Shown piece after piece: positions 35,200 to 47,600 of a stretch of DNA of 64,000 nucleotides. The position numbers and the translations under genes are program-made. Source of the DNA: Ailurus styani (taxonomy: Eukaryota; Chordata; Mammalia; Carnivora; Ailuridae); assembly GCA_002007465.1 (NCBI GenBank), contig LNAC01000019.1:1910344-1974343 (forward strand). The letters are read 5' to 3'. Position 1 is the stretch's first letter; every line of letters begins with the position of its first letter. The notes under the pieces were generated by a model that worked only from the letters and a program-made list of their open reading frames with translations, was not told the DNA's origin and made no database searches.

Positions 35200-35784
35200 T
35201 ACAGCCAGACTTCTTGATAAAGGAAGTTAACTTATCATAACCGACAGTCTGTAGCCTAGCACAGGTCTACAGGCTTCTCTTTGAGTAGGACTGACCTACA
35301 GCAGCATTTTTCAAAGTACCCAGAGCAGCATTTTTCAGTGCACCATCTGTGATTTAGTGGGTGATAAAATCAGTATATTGAGCCATACCAGCATCTTTTA
35401 ATAGTAGAGAAAGAAAATAGAGTCCTCTGGTATAGGGAGTTAAAGACAGGTAGGGGCATTACTATAATCTGGTACAAAAACACTTTTGAGCAAAACTGGT
35501 AATTCTTGTAAGATAAATATAAAGGACTCATTGGGTGAAGGTATAAATTTTATAAGTGAATATACATTTCCACTCATTGAGTGGAAAATATTGTTTATGT
35601 ACAAAATTTATAGGTTTCTTTTAAGTGTATGGAGATGGATTGGGATAGCTCCTGGATTAGCACTTTGTATTAGCATTGGATTTACCAGGCTTGTTATCCA
35701 CTCTATAAGCAATACCATGTAAGTAATACCATTAATTCTAACTTCCTGATGACTCTTTTGCTTTGGTTTTCTAAGAACTCGCTT

Positions 35785-35852
35785 ATTTTTTTTTTTAAGA
35801 GAGAGAGTACATGACCAGGGGAAGAGGCAGAGGGGGAGAGAAAGAGAGAGAG

Positions 35853-35917
<65 letters not shown>

Positions 35918-36028
35918 CAAGCAGGCTCCACACTCAGTGCGCAGCCCAATCCCACAACCCCAAGATCATGACCTTGAGCCGAAATCAGGAGTCAGGTGCC
36001 CAACCAACTGAGCCTCCCTGGTACCCCG
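35785..36028 (-). mobile_element. CAN-SINE, antisense, with internal (GA)n expansion
   Basis: Target duplication taagaactcgctt (35772-35784) against taagaactggctt (36029-36041). The SINE's normal CT-rich 3' region is expanded to about 75 bp of nearly pure GA at 35838-35912 on the plus strand. Confidence 0.92.
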
Positions 36029-37689
36029 TAAGAACTGGCTTTTTAAAAAATAAAGAGAAGCTGATAAATGAGTTCAGAAACAGCCAACTTTTATATATTA
36101 CATTCATACTTCCATACAGCAAAGGAGAAACCCCGAACAATAGAAACTAGGCACTTGGAGCCATCCCTGAGGAGAAACAGATTCCCAGGGATAGCACGGA
36201 AACAGCAACACAGTACAGTGATTAGAAGCCTCCACTCCTTATAGCCAGCTGGCCACAGACCGGCTTCCCAGGCTCCTGCGGGCATCCAAGTCTGGATCCC
36301 TGACACGTGGTTTCTAACATGAGTAACGGCTCCATAGACAGATGCCGTGCTTCCTATTCTACAAATGAGGGAATCGACAGAGAAAGGGTAAGTGAAGATT
36401 CAAGTTCAGAAATGTCCCCTTTCCAAATATGATATTATAGAGAGCATACAAAACAGTTATTTTATTTTTTACAAGCTTGCTTTTACATTTTTATTTTTTA
36501 GGCTTTATTTTATTTATTTATTTTTTTAAGAAATAACCTGTCCAGCATAAGCAATAAAGCTTGGGGGCACTGTGTTTAGTTTGCACTACATTTTAAAGGG
36601 ATGCTGGCAAAACCAAAACATCCAAGAAAAATTATCAGAATAATGAGAATTCAAAAAACCCTACCAATTAAGACAAAATCTTGGGAAGGTTTCTGAATTC
36701 TGAGGGACATTAATTAAACCAGTTCTTAGATTCATCCCACATGGTCCTAACAGACTCATCCAAAAGCCAAAATGGGGAGAAGCTAACAGGAGAAGATCTG
36801 GTTTAAAGTAAAGCAGAACTTGCTAAACGTAATACAGTGGGCTGTCTCGCTGGGCAGGCAATTATGAGACATCACCACTACTGGTGTGGTAGGGACACCC
36901 TGCTGAGGGTGGGACTTCAGAGCAGTGGTGCAAAAGGTCCTGCCCCATGCGAACACTTTTTTTCTAAGCATATCAACAGCTGATGAATTACTGGCACTAA
37001 TACTTACTTACCTTTACAGCACAGAATGTGAGTACATACATAATGGATTTAATAAGACAGGTCTGAAAATTTAACCACCATGCTGTATAGGATTTTTATG
37101 AAACTTGACTCCATATTCTAAGCAGCTGGTTTTAGCATATGGATTGCCTACACTAGAGTTTTATCATGTGTGATCGGAGAAGTTCTCCAAAGCCCAATGT
37201 TAAATCCCTCTCTTCAGTGCAAGAGATTCTACTTTCCAGAAAGACTACGTAAGTAGGGAAGAGGAAAAAAACACCAAAGCAGAAAGAGAGAAACTTAATA
37301 CACAAGGGAGAAAGGGAGGCAATAACAACCCTCTCCTCAGGCCCCTTCAGTCAGTCATCATGACCCAAGTGACATTAAAAAGAGCCAGTGTATAGCCCTC
37401 CTCATTGTACCTCATTCTCTCTGTGTCTCAGGGAAGGTCCCAGGGGAAGAAGTAGATGCTTCCCATCTCAGATCTCCAAAGAGTTTTGGCATTAGTTCAG
37501 TTCTGACCCTATTTGCTATAAAACCTTGGAGACTTCAAAAAAATTATAAACAACCGAATAGTTAACATCTGGGTTTCTCCATTTCTCCAATTCTGCAATA
37601 CAGGAAAGAGCTTCGTGGGGAGATACTGTGTGAAATAGCTATAGTGTGTGGGGTACACAAAGATTATCTAATAATATTTCCTAGAAAAT

Positions 37690-38375
37690 TAATAGAAGTT
37701 GCAAAAAAAACCACACAAAAATTCTACAACAGAGAAATATAGTAGCAGAAAGTAAAACTCCTTGATGAGCTCAATAATAGACTGGAGAGGACAGAGAACA
37801 GAATCAGTAACCTTGAGGAAAGAACAAGAGAATTCACTCAATCTGAACACAGACAAAACGGGCTGAAAAAGTGAACAGAGCCTCAGGGACTTATGGAACA
37901 ACAAAAGATCCAACATTTGTATCATCCCAGTTCCAGAGGGAGAGGAGAAATGGAGTGAGGCTAGAAGCGTATTCAAAGAAACAATGGCTGAAAACTTCCC
38001 AAATTTGGTCACAAACATACAGATTTAAGAAGCTGAGCAAATTCCTGAATTAGGATAAATTCAAAGAAAGCCATGCCAAGGCTGGGGTCAATGGTAAAGT
38101 AATAAAACATCATAACTAAAACTTTGAAAAACACAGACAAAGTATCTTTAAATAAGCCAGAGGGGGGAAAAAAAAACAGTGTATTTCTCATTTGAAACCA
38201 TGGAGAACTAAAGGAAATAGATTTTTCAAGTGCAGAAAGAACTGTCAACTGCAAATTCTATACTCACCAAAAGTATCCTTCAGGAATGAATGGCAAATAG
38301 ACATTCTCAAAGAAAGGGAACTAAAAGAATATGTCACTAACAGACCTACCTTTAAAGCACAAATGACTATTAAAT
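37690..38375 (+). mobile_element. HAL1/old L1-like LINE fragment
   Basis: 'agaatcagtaaccttgagga', 'caatggctgaaaacttccca' and 'agaaagaactgtcaactgca', then 'tatccttcaggaatgaatgg', are conserved blocks of HAL1 or the 5' portion of old L1. Coding frames are broken. Confidence 0.65.
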
Positions 38376-38569
38376 AAGGAATTTATATATTTCAACAGAG
38401 AAGATCCACAATAGTCTATGAGAAACCTCTAACTCCACAGCTTATAATCTAACTAGGGAGAAAAAATATATGAACAACAAAAATACAAATAATAATATCA
38501 AGTACTGTGTAAGTGCCACAGCCAAGCACTAACAAAGACGGTTTAGAGGTAGGTGCCAATATTTTGGGC

Positions 38570-39260
38570 TGCCACCATCAAAGACAATTTCACAAACAAG
38601 GCGTGACTTGCACTGGCCCTTGAACAAGCACTACATTTAAATAAAACTGCTGAAAGGGAGTGTCCACTATGAAGATCATGTACACAAAACTGAAGAGATG
38701 TGAAAGCAGAAGGTGTATTTAAGGGACAGTGCAGGCGGGACCTATTCATCTGACAGGTAACAAGCATCTGATCAGGGGACAAAAAAGAATCAGGCACAAT
38801 TCCTGGCCCTCAGTCAAACAGGAGTAATGCAGAGGAAGAGAGGACAGTAATCGAATGTAGAAATACAACAAGAGGATGAACCGGACAGACTTCAGGGAAC
38901 CCAATGAAGCATACCACTAATTCTTCCCGGGAAAGGTAGGGGAGGTTTCACGGGGTTGGTGACAGCTGAGCTGGATCTTAACACATAAGACAGAAGTGAC
39001 ATATGAGCAAAGGGGAAGGCACATGGGCCCATGAAAATGACATACAGAACCCCAGGCATGCTCTGACATACAGTGAGGTCAATGGTAAGAATCCAGGCCA
39101 AGAAGTTGGATTTCCATTTTGGGAGTGATACAGAGTCATGGAAGAATTTTAAGCAGAGCAGTAAAACCCTATAGAGAATCAAAGGAAAATAAAAGGGATT
39201 AGAGGGAGGAAGGCCAGTTACGGATCACTCAGTTCATTTTGGTTCAACAAAAATGTGAAC
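38570..39260 (+). repeat. Unassigned ancient interspersed repeat (second copy)
   Basis: 'gctgagctggatcttaacac' and 'gcaaaggggaaggcacatgg', then 'ttttaagcagagcagtaaaa', are the same module set as in the repeat at 27250-27870, more diverged. Confidence 0.5.
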
Positions 39261-39689
39261 CTATTATGTGCCATAGGTCAGATGCTTAAAGCAGAAAGGT
39301 GAATGATTCTCATGCCTGTTCTTGCAAATCAAGGAGGAGTCAATGTGAGGATGGAAAGGAAGAGGACCCAGTTACTTCAAAGCTAGAATCAACAGGACTC
39401 TGAAATAGAACTGTGTGATGTCTGGAAAAGACAAGAGTAAGGTTTTTACATTAGAAAGGATAGAATGGTGTAACTATGGTTAGCACTTCCATTCTAGAAA
39501 TAAGGAAACAGAAAGGAGGGTAGCATTTGGATGGAAGATCAAGTAGGGATTTACGCACTTTCCTTAAGATTCAGTGCTGGTGTCAGATCTTCCCAGAGGA
39601 CCGTCCTGGCAGCCTCTCTGCTGTGCTCAAAACAAATCAACAAACAAAAAATAGCTCACAGCTATGTGTATACATTTTACCACAATGCA

Positions 39690-39820
39690 TTATGCACAGA
39701 CATGTATCTCTCTCTCCCACTAGATTCTTCAAGGGCAGGGATTATTATATTCATCTTTGTATCTCTACTGCATGACACTCAGTAGGGTTTTAACAAATGT
39801 TCAATGAATGGAGAAAATAT
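39690..39820 (+). repeat. L2 LINE 3' terminal fragment
   Basis: 'ctagattcttcaagggcagg', 'gtatctctactgcatgacac' and 'aacaaatgttcaatgaatgg' match the last part of L2. Confidence 0.7.
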
Positions 39821-40579
39821 AAGAAACTTCATGCTGTAACAAAATCATCACAAACTTACTTTCTATCGCATTCTTAAATCACTCCTCTTCTACTATCAGA
39901 ACAGAGGAAAAAAAGTTTAAACAAACAATTCTAGGTATCCTAGTTCTGCTTAAAGAGCCTAAGAAAATTAATCCATATTCCCCAAAAGCATAAATCATGA
40001 CATTATAAAGGTTAGTCAAAAGAAGACAATCTGAGGTTCTAGCAGAGCTTCACTTGGTCACCTCACATTTAGTGAGTACCTACTATCTGCCAGGTATCAT
40101 GGTGAAGAACACACAGCTCCTCCTTTCCAGAGGTTCACACTCTGTAACTTCCCTTTATGAATCACTGCGCTAGAGAAGGTTTCTTGAAGAGTGTTTCATG
40201 AAGTCTTCTAAAGGGACTGATCCACACAAAACTTGCTGCAGAACACATCAGCTGGCCAGAGAGAAAGCTATCCTTCAGGCAAAGGGATGTAATTTTGGAC
40301 TACAGCAGAACAGTGATACTCTAATAAGGAGTTTCCAAGGGGAAAAAAGGAGGAGGAAGAAGAAGGCATAAATATGGCAAGAAGAAAAAAGGACACTGAA
40401 CATTCTTACAAGGCACTTTCAAAAGGCAAATAGACCACATGGAAACTACAAAAACCATTCTTGACTAGCAGCTGCTCTCTTAGCCACAGGGCAAATTAAT
40501 GTTTATTAGCTGCTATACTTACATGGAATTGATTATAGTCAATGGCAAAGTAGCTGGAAATGTAGAAACACACTTTAAA

Positions 40580-40720
40580 TATTTAAAGTGATTTTTTCTA
40601 AATTTTATAGCAAAGTATAAGTGATAACATGGTGTAAACACCCCAAATATCCATCAGAAGGGGATTACATTAATTGTGCTATACATCCATGACAAGACAC
40701 CATAGGAACATTAAAACTCA
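40580..40720 (+). mobile_element. L1 ORF2 C-terminal remnant
   Basis: 'caaatatccatcagaagggg' and 'attgtgctatacatccatga' are the degenerate L1 ORF2 end. Confidence 0.6.
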
Positions 40721-40744
40721 TGTTTTGCAAACACTTAGTGGTAC

Positions 40745-40829
40745 TAAAATATGTTCATTACTAGTTGCATGATGTTGAGTTACTCTGACCTCTCAGCCTC
40801 AGTTTCTTCATCTGTAAAATGGGGATAAT
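40745..40829 (+). repeat. MIR SINE, 5' half (interrupted by L1)
   Basis: 'ctcagcctcagtttcttcat' and 'ctgtaaaatggggataat' are MIRb. The element resumes at 41092. Confidence 0.75.
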
Positions 40830-41091
40830 GGAATACAGACAAGTACAAGCAATCCACAACTATACACATATTATATAATTCTGTTTCCAGAAAATACAGA
40901 AACAGGAAAAGAAACATTGCTTCTGAAAGTCAAGGGGGCAAAAGGGGGGCTTCCAGAATGTCTGCAATGCTGTTTGTTCTTGCTGTCTGTGCTGGTTACA
41001 CAGGTATGTATTCATGAAAGTCCATCCAGCTGTACACATTTGAAAGTATACTTCTTTATATATATACTAAATTCCAATAAATAGTTTTAAG
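40830..41091 (+). mobile_element. L1 3' end nested in a MIR
   Basis: A 262-bp segment with L1-like 3' sequence ending 'attccaataaatagttttaa'. It is bracketed by aatggggataat (40818-40829) and aatgaggataat (41092-41103), a 12-bp duplication with one mismatch inside the MIR. Confidence 0.65.
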
Positions 41092-41225
41092 AATGAGGAT
41101 AATCATAGGTTCCTCTTCATAGGGATGATGAGAGAATTAAAATTATGTTGTAGAGATTAACTGCACATAAAATGTTTGCCACCTAATACATGGGTGATCA
41201 CACAATAAGTATTAGTTTCTCTTGT
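41092..41225 (+). repeat. MIR SINE, 3' half (after L1)
   Basis: 'tcttcatagggatgatgaga' and 'gaattaaaattatgttgtag', then 'acacaataagtattag', continue the MIRb interrupted at 40829. Confidence 0.65.
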
Positions 41226-41389
41226 AATCCCTCCCAATACTGACCACATGAGAAGCTCTATTAAATGTTACCAAATAAATAAATTCCTCGAGTGAAATGA
41301 GTCAGTGCCAACCTCTACAATTCCAAAACTACTTTGAAAATTTACTAAAGCACTTACAATGCACTTTTCACTATAACTATTTGTGTTCA

Positions 41390-41495
41390 AGCCTGTCACT
41401 CCCCTATACTTACAACTCCCTAAGAACAAAGCCATGGTAGTCTTTGTATCCTTCATAATACACAGGACAGCAAAGATGCTCAATAAATGAATAAG
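41390..41495 (+). repeat. L2 LINE 3' terminal fragment
   Basis: 'gtagtctttgtatccttcat' and 'gatgctcaataaatgaataa' match the L2 3' end. Confidence 0.65.
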
Positions 41496-41565
41496 TGTCT
41501 GCTGATTCTGTGATTTGCAGAAGGTTCTAATGCAAGAATGATTTGAAAATTTTAGGAAAACTTTA

Positions 41566-41758
41566 GGGGAGCCTAGGTGGCTCAGTGGGTTAAAGCCCCT
41601 GCCTTCGGCTCAGGTCATGATCTCAGGGTCCTGGATTGAGCCCCGAAACGAACTGGGCTCCCTGCTCAACAGGGAGCCTGCTTCCTCCTCTCTTTGCCTG
41701 CCTCTGCCTACTTGTAATCTCTCTGTGTCAAATAAATAGAATATTAAAAAAAAATTGT
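41566..41758 (+). mobile_element. CAN-SINE, sense, young subfamily
   Basis: 'ggggagcctaggtggctcag' with 'gtgggttaaagcccctgcc' and an A-rich end. Exact 11-bp duplication ggaaaacttta (41555-41565 and 41759-41769). Confidence 0.95.
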
Positions 41759-42436
41759 GGAAAACTTTAATTGCAAAATAATATGTCTTCTAAGCTTTAT
41801 ATTTTAATGTGTTGAAAACACACCTTATAGATGAACTTTAGGTTCTATTAAAAATGCCCATATGTTTTTACTTTTCACTCATTCATTCATTCCAACAATG
41901 CATTGATGTGCAAAGGTGCATAAAAGATCACTTACATGGCTACGTTCCAAGAAGTTTACTACTAAGCCAGAAGACAAAAAGCACAGCTTTGTTTCTGTGA
42001 GGCATCTCAGCAGAGGAGAATCATTAACTCTGCATTGGTTTTTAAGCTCCTTTCTTGACTTGGGTAGTATATATTTGAACGCTAAGAAGTAAGGAAACAC
42101 CTGTACTTTCTAATTTTAAGAAAGGATCGGAGCATTTTTATCCTCTACTTGGACCCCAGGCTGAGATGGACAAACTTCTTTATATTTCAGTGCTGGGCAG
42201 ACTTCTTCTGATCTACGCCTTCACCAGTGGAGCCACTAGAGGGTCCTGGCTAGCCATACATGAGGTAAGATCTCAGGTCCAACTCTTTGCTCAAGGCTTC
42301 ATTCTCTCTCCCCATATTGGTGTTAAGACCCCTGTTACTGACTCTGTGTAACGTTCAACTCCTAGAGTACTGCTCGGGAATTATGTCTTCTCTTCACTGT
42401 CCAACTCCGGGGAGTTTCCATGCCTTCTTTTTATAA

Positions 42437-42461
42437 TATATATATATATATATATATATAA
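42437..42461. repeat. (TA)n microsatellite
   Basis: About 12 uninterrupted AT units within an AT-rich stretch. Confidence 0.9.
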
Positions 42462-43169
42462 TCACAGCTTTGCATTTAAAAGGATATTTTTTCTATTTTA
42501 TCCAACATCACTAAGTATTTTAAAACTGAAACTCCTACTCTGTATTTTTAATACACCTTTGACCAGGTGTCCCAGGATTCCCAACAGATGATGCTCAATT
42601 GAAAAGGAGCTCACAATCCAAAACTAAAAAACACAGAGGGGAAAAAAAACTGACCATGGACAAACAGAGTAGACACTACAGAAGAGCAGGGATTAAACCC
42701 ACTGTGAATTTTAAATAACAGACCTATGAGATACACTATAAATTTAAAATGATTACAGGCATAAATGAGAGATGTTGCACACGGACCTAAGCTCACTTGG
42801 AGATCCAGAAAATGTCAGGGTCTTTTCATAAACTCTGAGGGCCTCCAACAGTTAGCAGGGCAGGCTTATGTGTTCCTCCTGCTCCCCTCTCATACCAGCA
42901 GGCATATTACAAGGAAATCAGACTCTACTACCAATCTCACCAAACCAACAACTGTTTATTGTTGAGAATCAGAGACACAAAAAGAACCACAAATGCAGAA
43001 GCTCAAGAGCAAGGAGACCCCAGCCTGTGGGAATACAAATGGCACAACTCTGAGGGGGAAATGTCATTAGCTAACAAAGATACTCATCAGAGTAATTGAC
43101 CATTTTCAGTCCCATGTCATACTGAAGAGACCATCTTGATCATGGCCAGCAAGATTTGCATATACGAAC

Positions 43170-43560
43170 ACTTCCAAATTAATGATTCATAATTACAAAA
43201 AAACAAAACGATCCAAATGCCTATTCAAAGGTGAAAGAGTAGAACAATAACAACACGAGGGGACTGTTCTACAGCAGTGAAAATGAACAGAGACTAAAGT
43301 CAGTGCAACAACTTGGGATAAATCAGGCTAATGATGGAGGACTGAGAAAAGCAAGGCCCAGAAGGAAGACCACATACAGAACCAGATGACAAGAAATGAT
43401 GATGCTCAGGACAGTATATATGGGGGCAAGTGGCAGAGGAATGGAAGGGAGAGAAGCATGGGCAGATGTAAGTTGTTGGCAGTGTTTCAGACTTTCATGA
43501 GTTCTCAGGTATACATTCTATTAAAAAAAATATGAATACAGAAGAGGGTCATGCAAAACC
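43170..43560 (+). mobile_element. Old L1 3' fragment
   Basis: 'gatccaaatgcctattcaaa' followed by 'ggactgttctacagcagtga', then 'atgagttctcaggtatac', indicates ORF2 end and 3' UTR of an old L1. Confidence 0.65.
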
Positions 43561-43639
43561 AAATGGTTAATACTGTGTCATGAATTAAGGATTATGATCA
43601 ATCCACTTCTCTGCACCAGAGTCTCACCGCCACCACCAG

Positions 43640-44550
43640 TAAAGAGGTGGGGCTACGTGACAAATAGGCAATTCACAGAAGCAAAAGCCTGAAAGGCCAA
43701 CAGATGTGTGAGAAGATCTACTCAACCTCACTGCAATCAGGGAAAGGCAGTACTAAGGCTAGAAACGATAACATATCACTTTACACCCAACAGATTGGTG
43801 AAAACTCAAACGTTTGATAGAACCAAGTATTGGAGAAGATGCAGATCCACGAGATCAGTGATACATTGTAGGGGGAATGCAAACCATCTACTGTGCAGAG
43901 CAATGCGGCTCTATCTAGGAAAGCTGGAGATAAGCCTGGGGTTGAAGACTCTCACAACCTATCACCCTGCAATTACACACTTACTTATGTTCCCAGAGAA
44001 ATTTACAGATATGCAGGACAAGGTACAAGAATATCCACAGCAGCGTTATTTACAATAATGAAAACCTGGAAACATTCCAAAAATATCTGACAACAAAAGA
44101 ACAGACTAATAATGTAGAATAATCATTCAATGGAATACTATATACGTCAGTTTTTTAAAAAGAACTAGAGTTATATATCAAGGGGAATAAATCTCAAATA
44201 ACCTGGCTATTATTTTTCTCAAGATACAGAATATATAGTTGGCTATTTTTTCATAGTTTTAAAAATGACACATATTCTATTGCTCATAAACTCATACACA
44301 CATAATAAAAGTATAAGAACATGGATGGCTTGACATACCCCAAATTCAGGACAGTAGTCCCTTCTAGAAAGGAAGAGAAACAGGACAGGGAAGGGCGTGT
44401 AGGAATCTTCAATTCCCAGTGATGTTTATTTCTCATATTAAAAATTTTTTGGACATGTTTCCTTCAAATCTTAAGATCTGATAAAGCCAGGTGTGAGTAC
44501 TTACATATTTATTATATTATCTATAAATTATATATTCTTATAATATTTTA
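43640..44550 (+). mobile_element. Old L1 ORF2 C-terminal region and 3' UTR
   Basis: 'gcaatcagggaaaggcagta', 'atcactttacacccaacaga', 'caagtattggagaagatgca' and 'aatatccacagcagcgttat' are conserved L1 ORF2 C-terminal blocks. The 116-codon open stretch at 43708-44058 is this fossil frame, not a host gene. Confidence 0.82.
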
Positions 44551-44679
44551 TATAAAAGGTACACAGGATAAGACGAAAACCTGATAAGATGTATTTGAAA
44601 GAAGACTGGAGGAAAGTGACTGTATGCCACTTTACTACTGGCTACCAAATGGCTCAAATAACATAAAAAGCTTTATCTT

Positions 44680-44770
44680 ATTATTCCTTTGGCCTAGAAC
44701 CCAGCACAGGGCACACCTTAGAAGATGTGCTCAAATAAGCATTTGTGGAATAAAGACAAGTAGGTAGAAA
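44680..44770 (+). repeat. L2 LINE end fragment
   Basis: 'ggcctagaacccagcacagg' and 'gcatttgtggaataaag' match the L2 3' terminus. Confidence 0.6.
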
Positions 44771-44940
44771 AAAGTCAAATTCTTAACCTAGCCATCTCTA
44801 GATATTTTTAAAAACCTTTAATCACATCTCTGAATATTTAGAGCATGAGTAATAACTACTGATACACTGGACTATCTCTTAAATTGAACACATACTTTCT
44901 ACCAGATAGCCAACCTATTTAAAAGAACAGCATCAATATG

Positions 44941-45298
44941 TGTTATGGACTGAATATTTGTGTCTCCCTAAATTCATATGTTGAAGCCCGAACCCCCAGT
45001 GTAATGGAGTTTGGAGGTGGGTTCTTTGGGAGGTAACTAGGTTTAGCTGCACTCACGAGAGTGGAGCCCCATGATGGAAACAGTGCCCTTATAAGATGAC
45101 CAGAGCTCTCCTCCCTACACTATGTCAGGACACAACAAAAAGGTGTACACACCAGGAAGAAGGCTCATACCACGAATGAATCTGTTGGCACCTCGAACTT
45201 GGACTTCCCAGCCTCCAGAACTGTGAGATATAAATTTCTGTTGTTTAAGCCACACAGTCTACGATATTCTGTTACAGCAGTCCAAGATGACTAAGACA
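44941..45298 (+). mobile_element. MST-like (ERVL-MaLR) solo LTR
   Basis: Starts 'tgttatggactgaatatttg' and includes 'aattcatatgttgaagcccg', 'tttggaggtgggttctttgg' and 'cagcctccagaactgtgaga', then 'taagccacacagtctacgat', ending 'ctaagaca'. About 358 bp, near complete, sense, no internal genes attached. No clean 5-bp target duplication was seen. Confidence 0.92.
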
Positions 45299-47149
45299 CA
45301 AGGATTAAAAACAAAACAAAAAACCTTTCTGCTCATTATGCACACACCTTAAGTGCTAATAGAAAGCACCTGCTGGGAGCCCACAAAAATCCCTGCCAAA
45401 GAGAGGGGATGAGACTTGCATCGCACCATTTGGATCCTGTCTCCCTGGACCAACAGGAATGCTCTGATTTTAAATGACTTCCACCATTGTTTCACACAGA
45501 ACAAGTTTATTTTATTGGGGCATGCCCTAACCAGGAAGGTCTGAGGTCTGGCACAGCTGTGGGACACGGCCAGCCAGTTGATCTCTAGTTAGCTGACAAC
45601 CATATCTGAAACATGAACCTGCTCCCGGGGACCAATGACTCTTCGGCTTCAGAATTCAGTGTCACAGTAATTAGGCATTCCTGCAGCTCTCACTTAAAAT
45701 ATGTGGACCCTGGAACCCAATGGACACAGGCCACTTACACAGAAATACACACCTTGACAAAATATTGCTTAGATTGTAATTATGCCCAGCTGAATTTAGG
45801 ATTATAGTTAAACTGACTCCCCCAAGATCGAAAGGAAAGCTGATACTGCTTCTAAAAAGAGCCTCTTTCCCAGCCTCCCTCCCAAAGGCCGCTAGAGTAG
45901 CTAAGAGGGGTGGCCACTCTCCAAATGAGCAGCCACCATCTTGCTCATTTTGACATCTCGGTCCAGTGAAAATGACACTGGCTGAGGCCAGCTGCCGCTG
46001 CTGTCACAAGAACTGAATGGACTTACAGCACCAGCATCACATTTGTGGTTCTTTAATAAGTATCACTGACATTCTAATTTGGACCTACTTTCATGCCATG
46101 TAAGTGACTTTCTAGATGTTTTCAGCTTATCAACAGTGACGCGTGAATATGCTTCCCAGCATACAAGACTCTCTTGCTCTCCTGGTGTCACAGGAATCTA
46201 CCAAAGCCCTTGGAATCAGAGTTCTCTGCAAATATTTCATAATACTATTTCCCCCATTTTTATCAACAAGAAAGACCTAGCATAGACATCATTTACTGAC
46301 AATGCAGACTGCTAATCATATCAAATCACACTCACAGAACGTTCCCAAATGTGTAGGTTGGCACAGGTGACGTGAAGGGCAACGCCTCCGCAGTCCTGTG
46401 TGCTGATGCCCCCGCTACCCCCGAAGGCCCGTCCTCACCCCTAAACTTACAGATGTCTGGGCCAAGAGAGGCATTTTCAGAATTTTCCCTTTGTACTTTC
46501 ACTTGACTTCAGAAGTACTTACTCTTTTAAAGAAAAAAAAAAGCTATTATGGTGTCAATATGGGGCCCGGGGGTGGGGGGGCGCCTGCTTTGAGGATATG
46601 GGGGGAAGGATGCCTAGATAGGAAGAGCTGATAAATTTTGAAGTAAATTCTCATAATTCTTTTTTTCATATCTGGGAACTATTTAGATTTTCAGACAAAC
46701 TTAGTCCTGATTTTGCCCTAAGCCCTCACTCCTGAACCTACCCAAGGGACCCACTTCACACCCTCCATGCCCTTCTCTCTCATGTTCTAAATCGCAGACC
46801 TTCTCACCCCTACAGACCTGATGCTTCACATGAACTCCAGCCACACTGCTGCTGTGCCTCCACGAGGTACCGTGACTTTTGCTAAGGTTACCGTATTGGT
46901 ATTTGTGGTATCAGGAGACCAGAGTCACGGCTATTACTTGATAAGCTATGCACACAAGTTGATAGGAACTCAGTGCTCAGTGGTCACGGGACCAGGTGGC
47001 TCAAGTAAAGTGACCAAAGGACAATAAGGCAACAGTCATGAGGACTGAGCCATGCAACATGAAGGTAGCAGGTTAGCACTTAGCCCCCCTGGGGGGCAAA
47101 ATGCCTTCAAGGAGCCCAGAAGGGAGACCAAAATGAGGTTCTTCTCAGT

Positions 47150-47600
47150 CTAATCCCATCCAACAAACTGCTGCTGAATCAGTCTTCCCAATTCCAAAAG
47201 CTTCTCCTGCTCAGAATCTTTCCAGTCCACCCACTGCCTAACAAACACAACCCAAAATTCCTTGGCTGATCTTCGCAGCCTTCCAGAGTCTGGCAAGAAC
47301 ACACACTCGCTGTCCGCCTGCCCCACCCCCTGCCATCCCTCCACTGCAGCCGAGAGAATGATTCATTTTTACCTTCACCAGCTCCATCTTCCCCCTCTGC
47401 CGAGGACGTCTGGCCTATGCTGATTTCTAAATTAAACACATTCACCCCCCACCAACTCTGTTCAAATACGGAGCCCCCACTGGGCCAAGTGCATCTCAAA
47501 TGCCATTTAACAAAAGAAAAAAATTCAGTACTACTTCTCCCAGGAAATCACACCCAATCCTCTAGTGTCCTTCCTGTCTTCTGAAGACCTACAGCACCTC
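47150..47600 (+). repeat. Possible L2/CR1-like LINE fragment
   Basis: A C-rich stretch with phrases such as 'cttcgcagccttccagagtc' and 'aagcttctcctgctcagaat' that loosely follow the L2 mid/3' region. Highly diverged, so tentative. Open frames on both strands here look accidental. Confidence 0.3.

Noticed and set aside
35703..36011. 76- and 66-codon frames across the GA tract
   Set aside because: Low-complexity translation of (GA)n within a SINE.
43708..44090. 116-codon plus-strand frame
   Set aside because: It is the fossil C-terminal part of L1 ORF2, with flanking frame breaks, not a host gene.
47150..47600. 106- and 64-codon minus-strand frames as a gene
   Set aside because: The sequence is C-rich and loosely LINE-like, and the frames lack splice context or recognisable domains.
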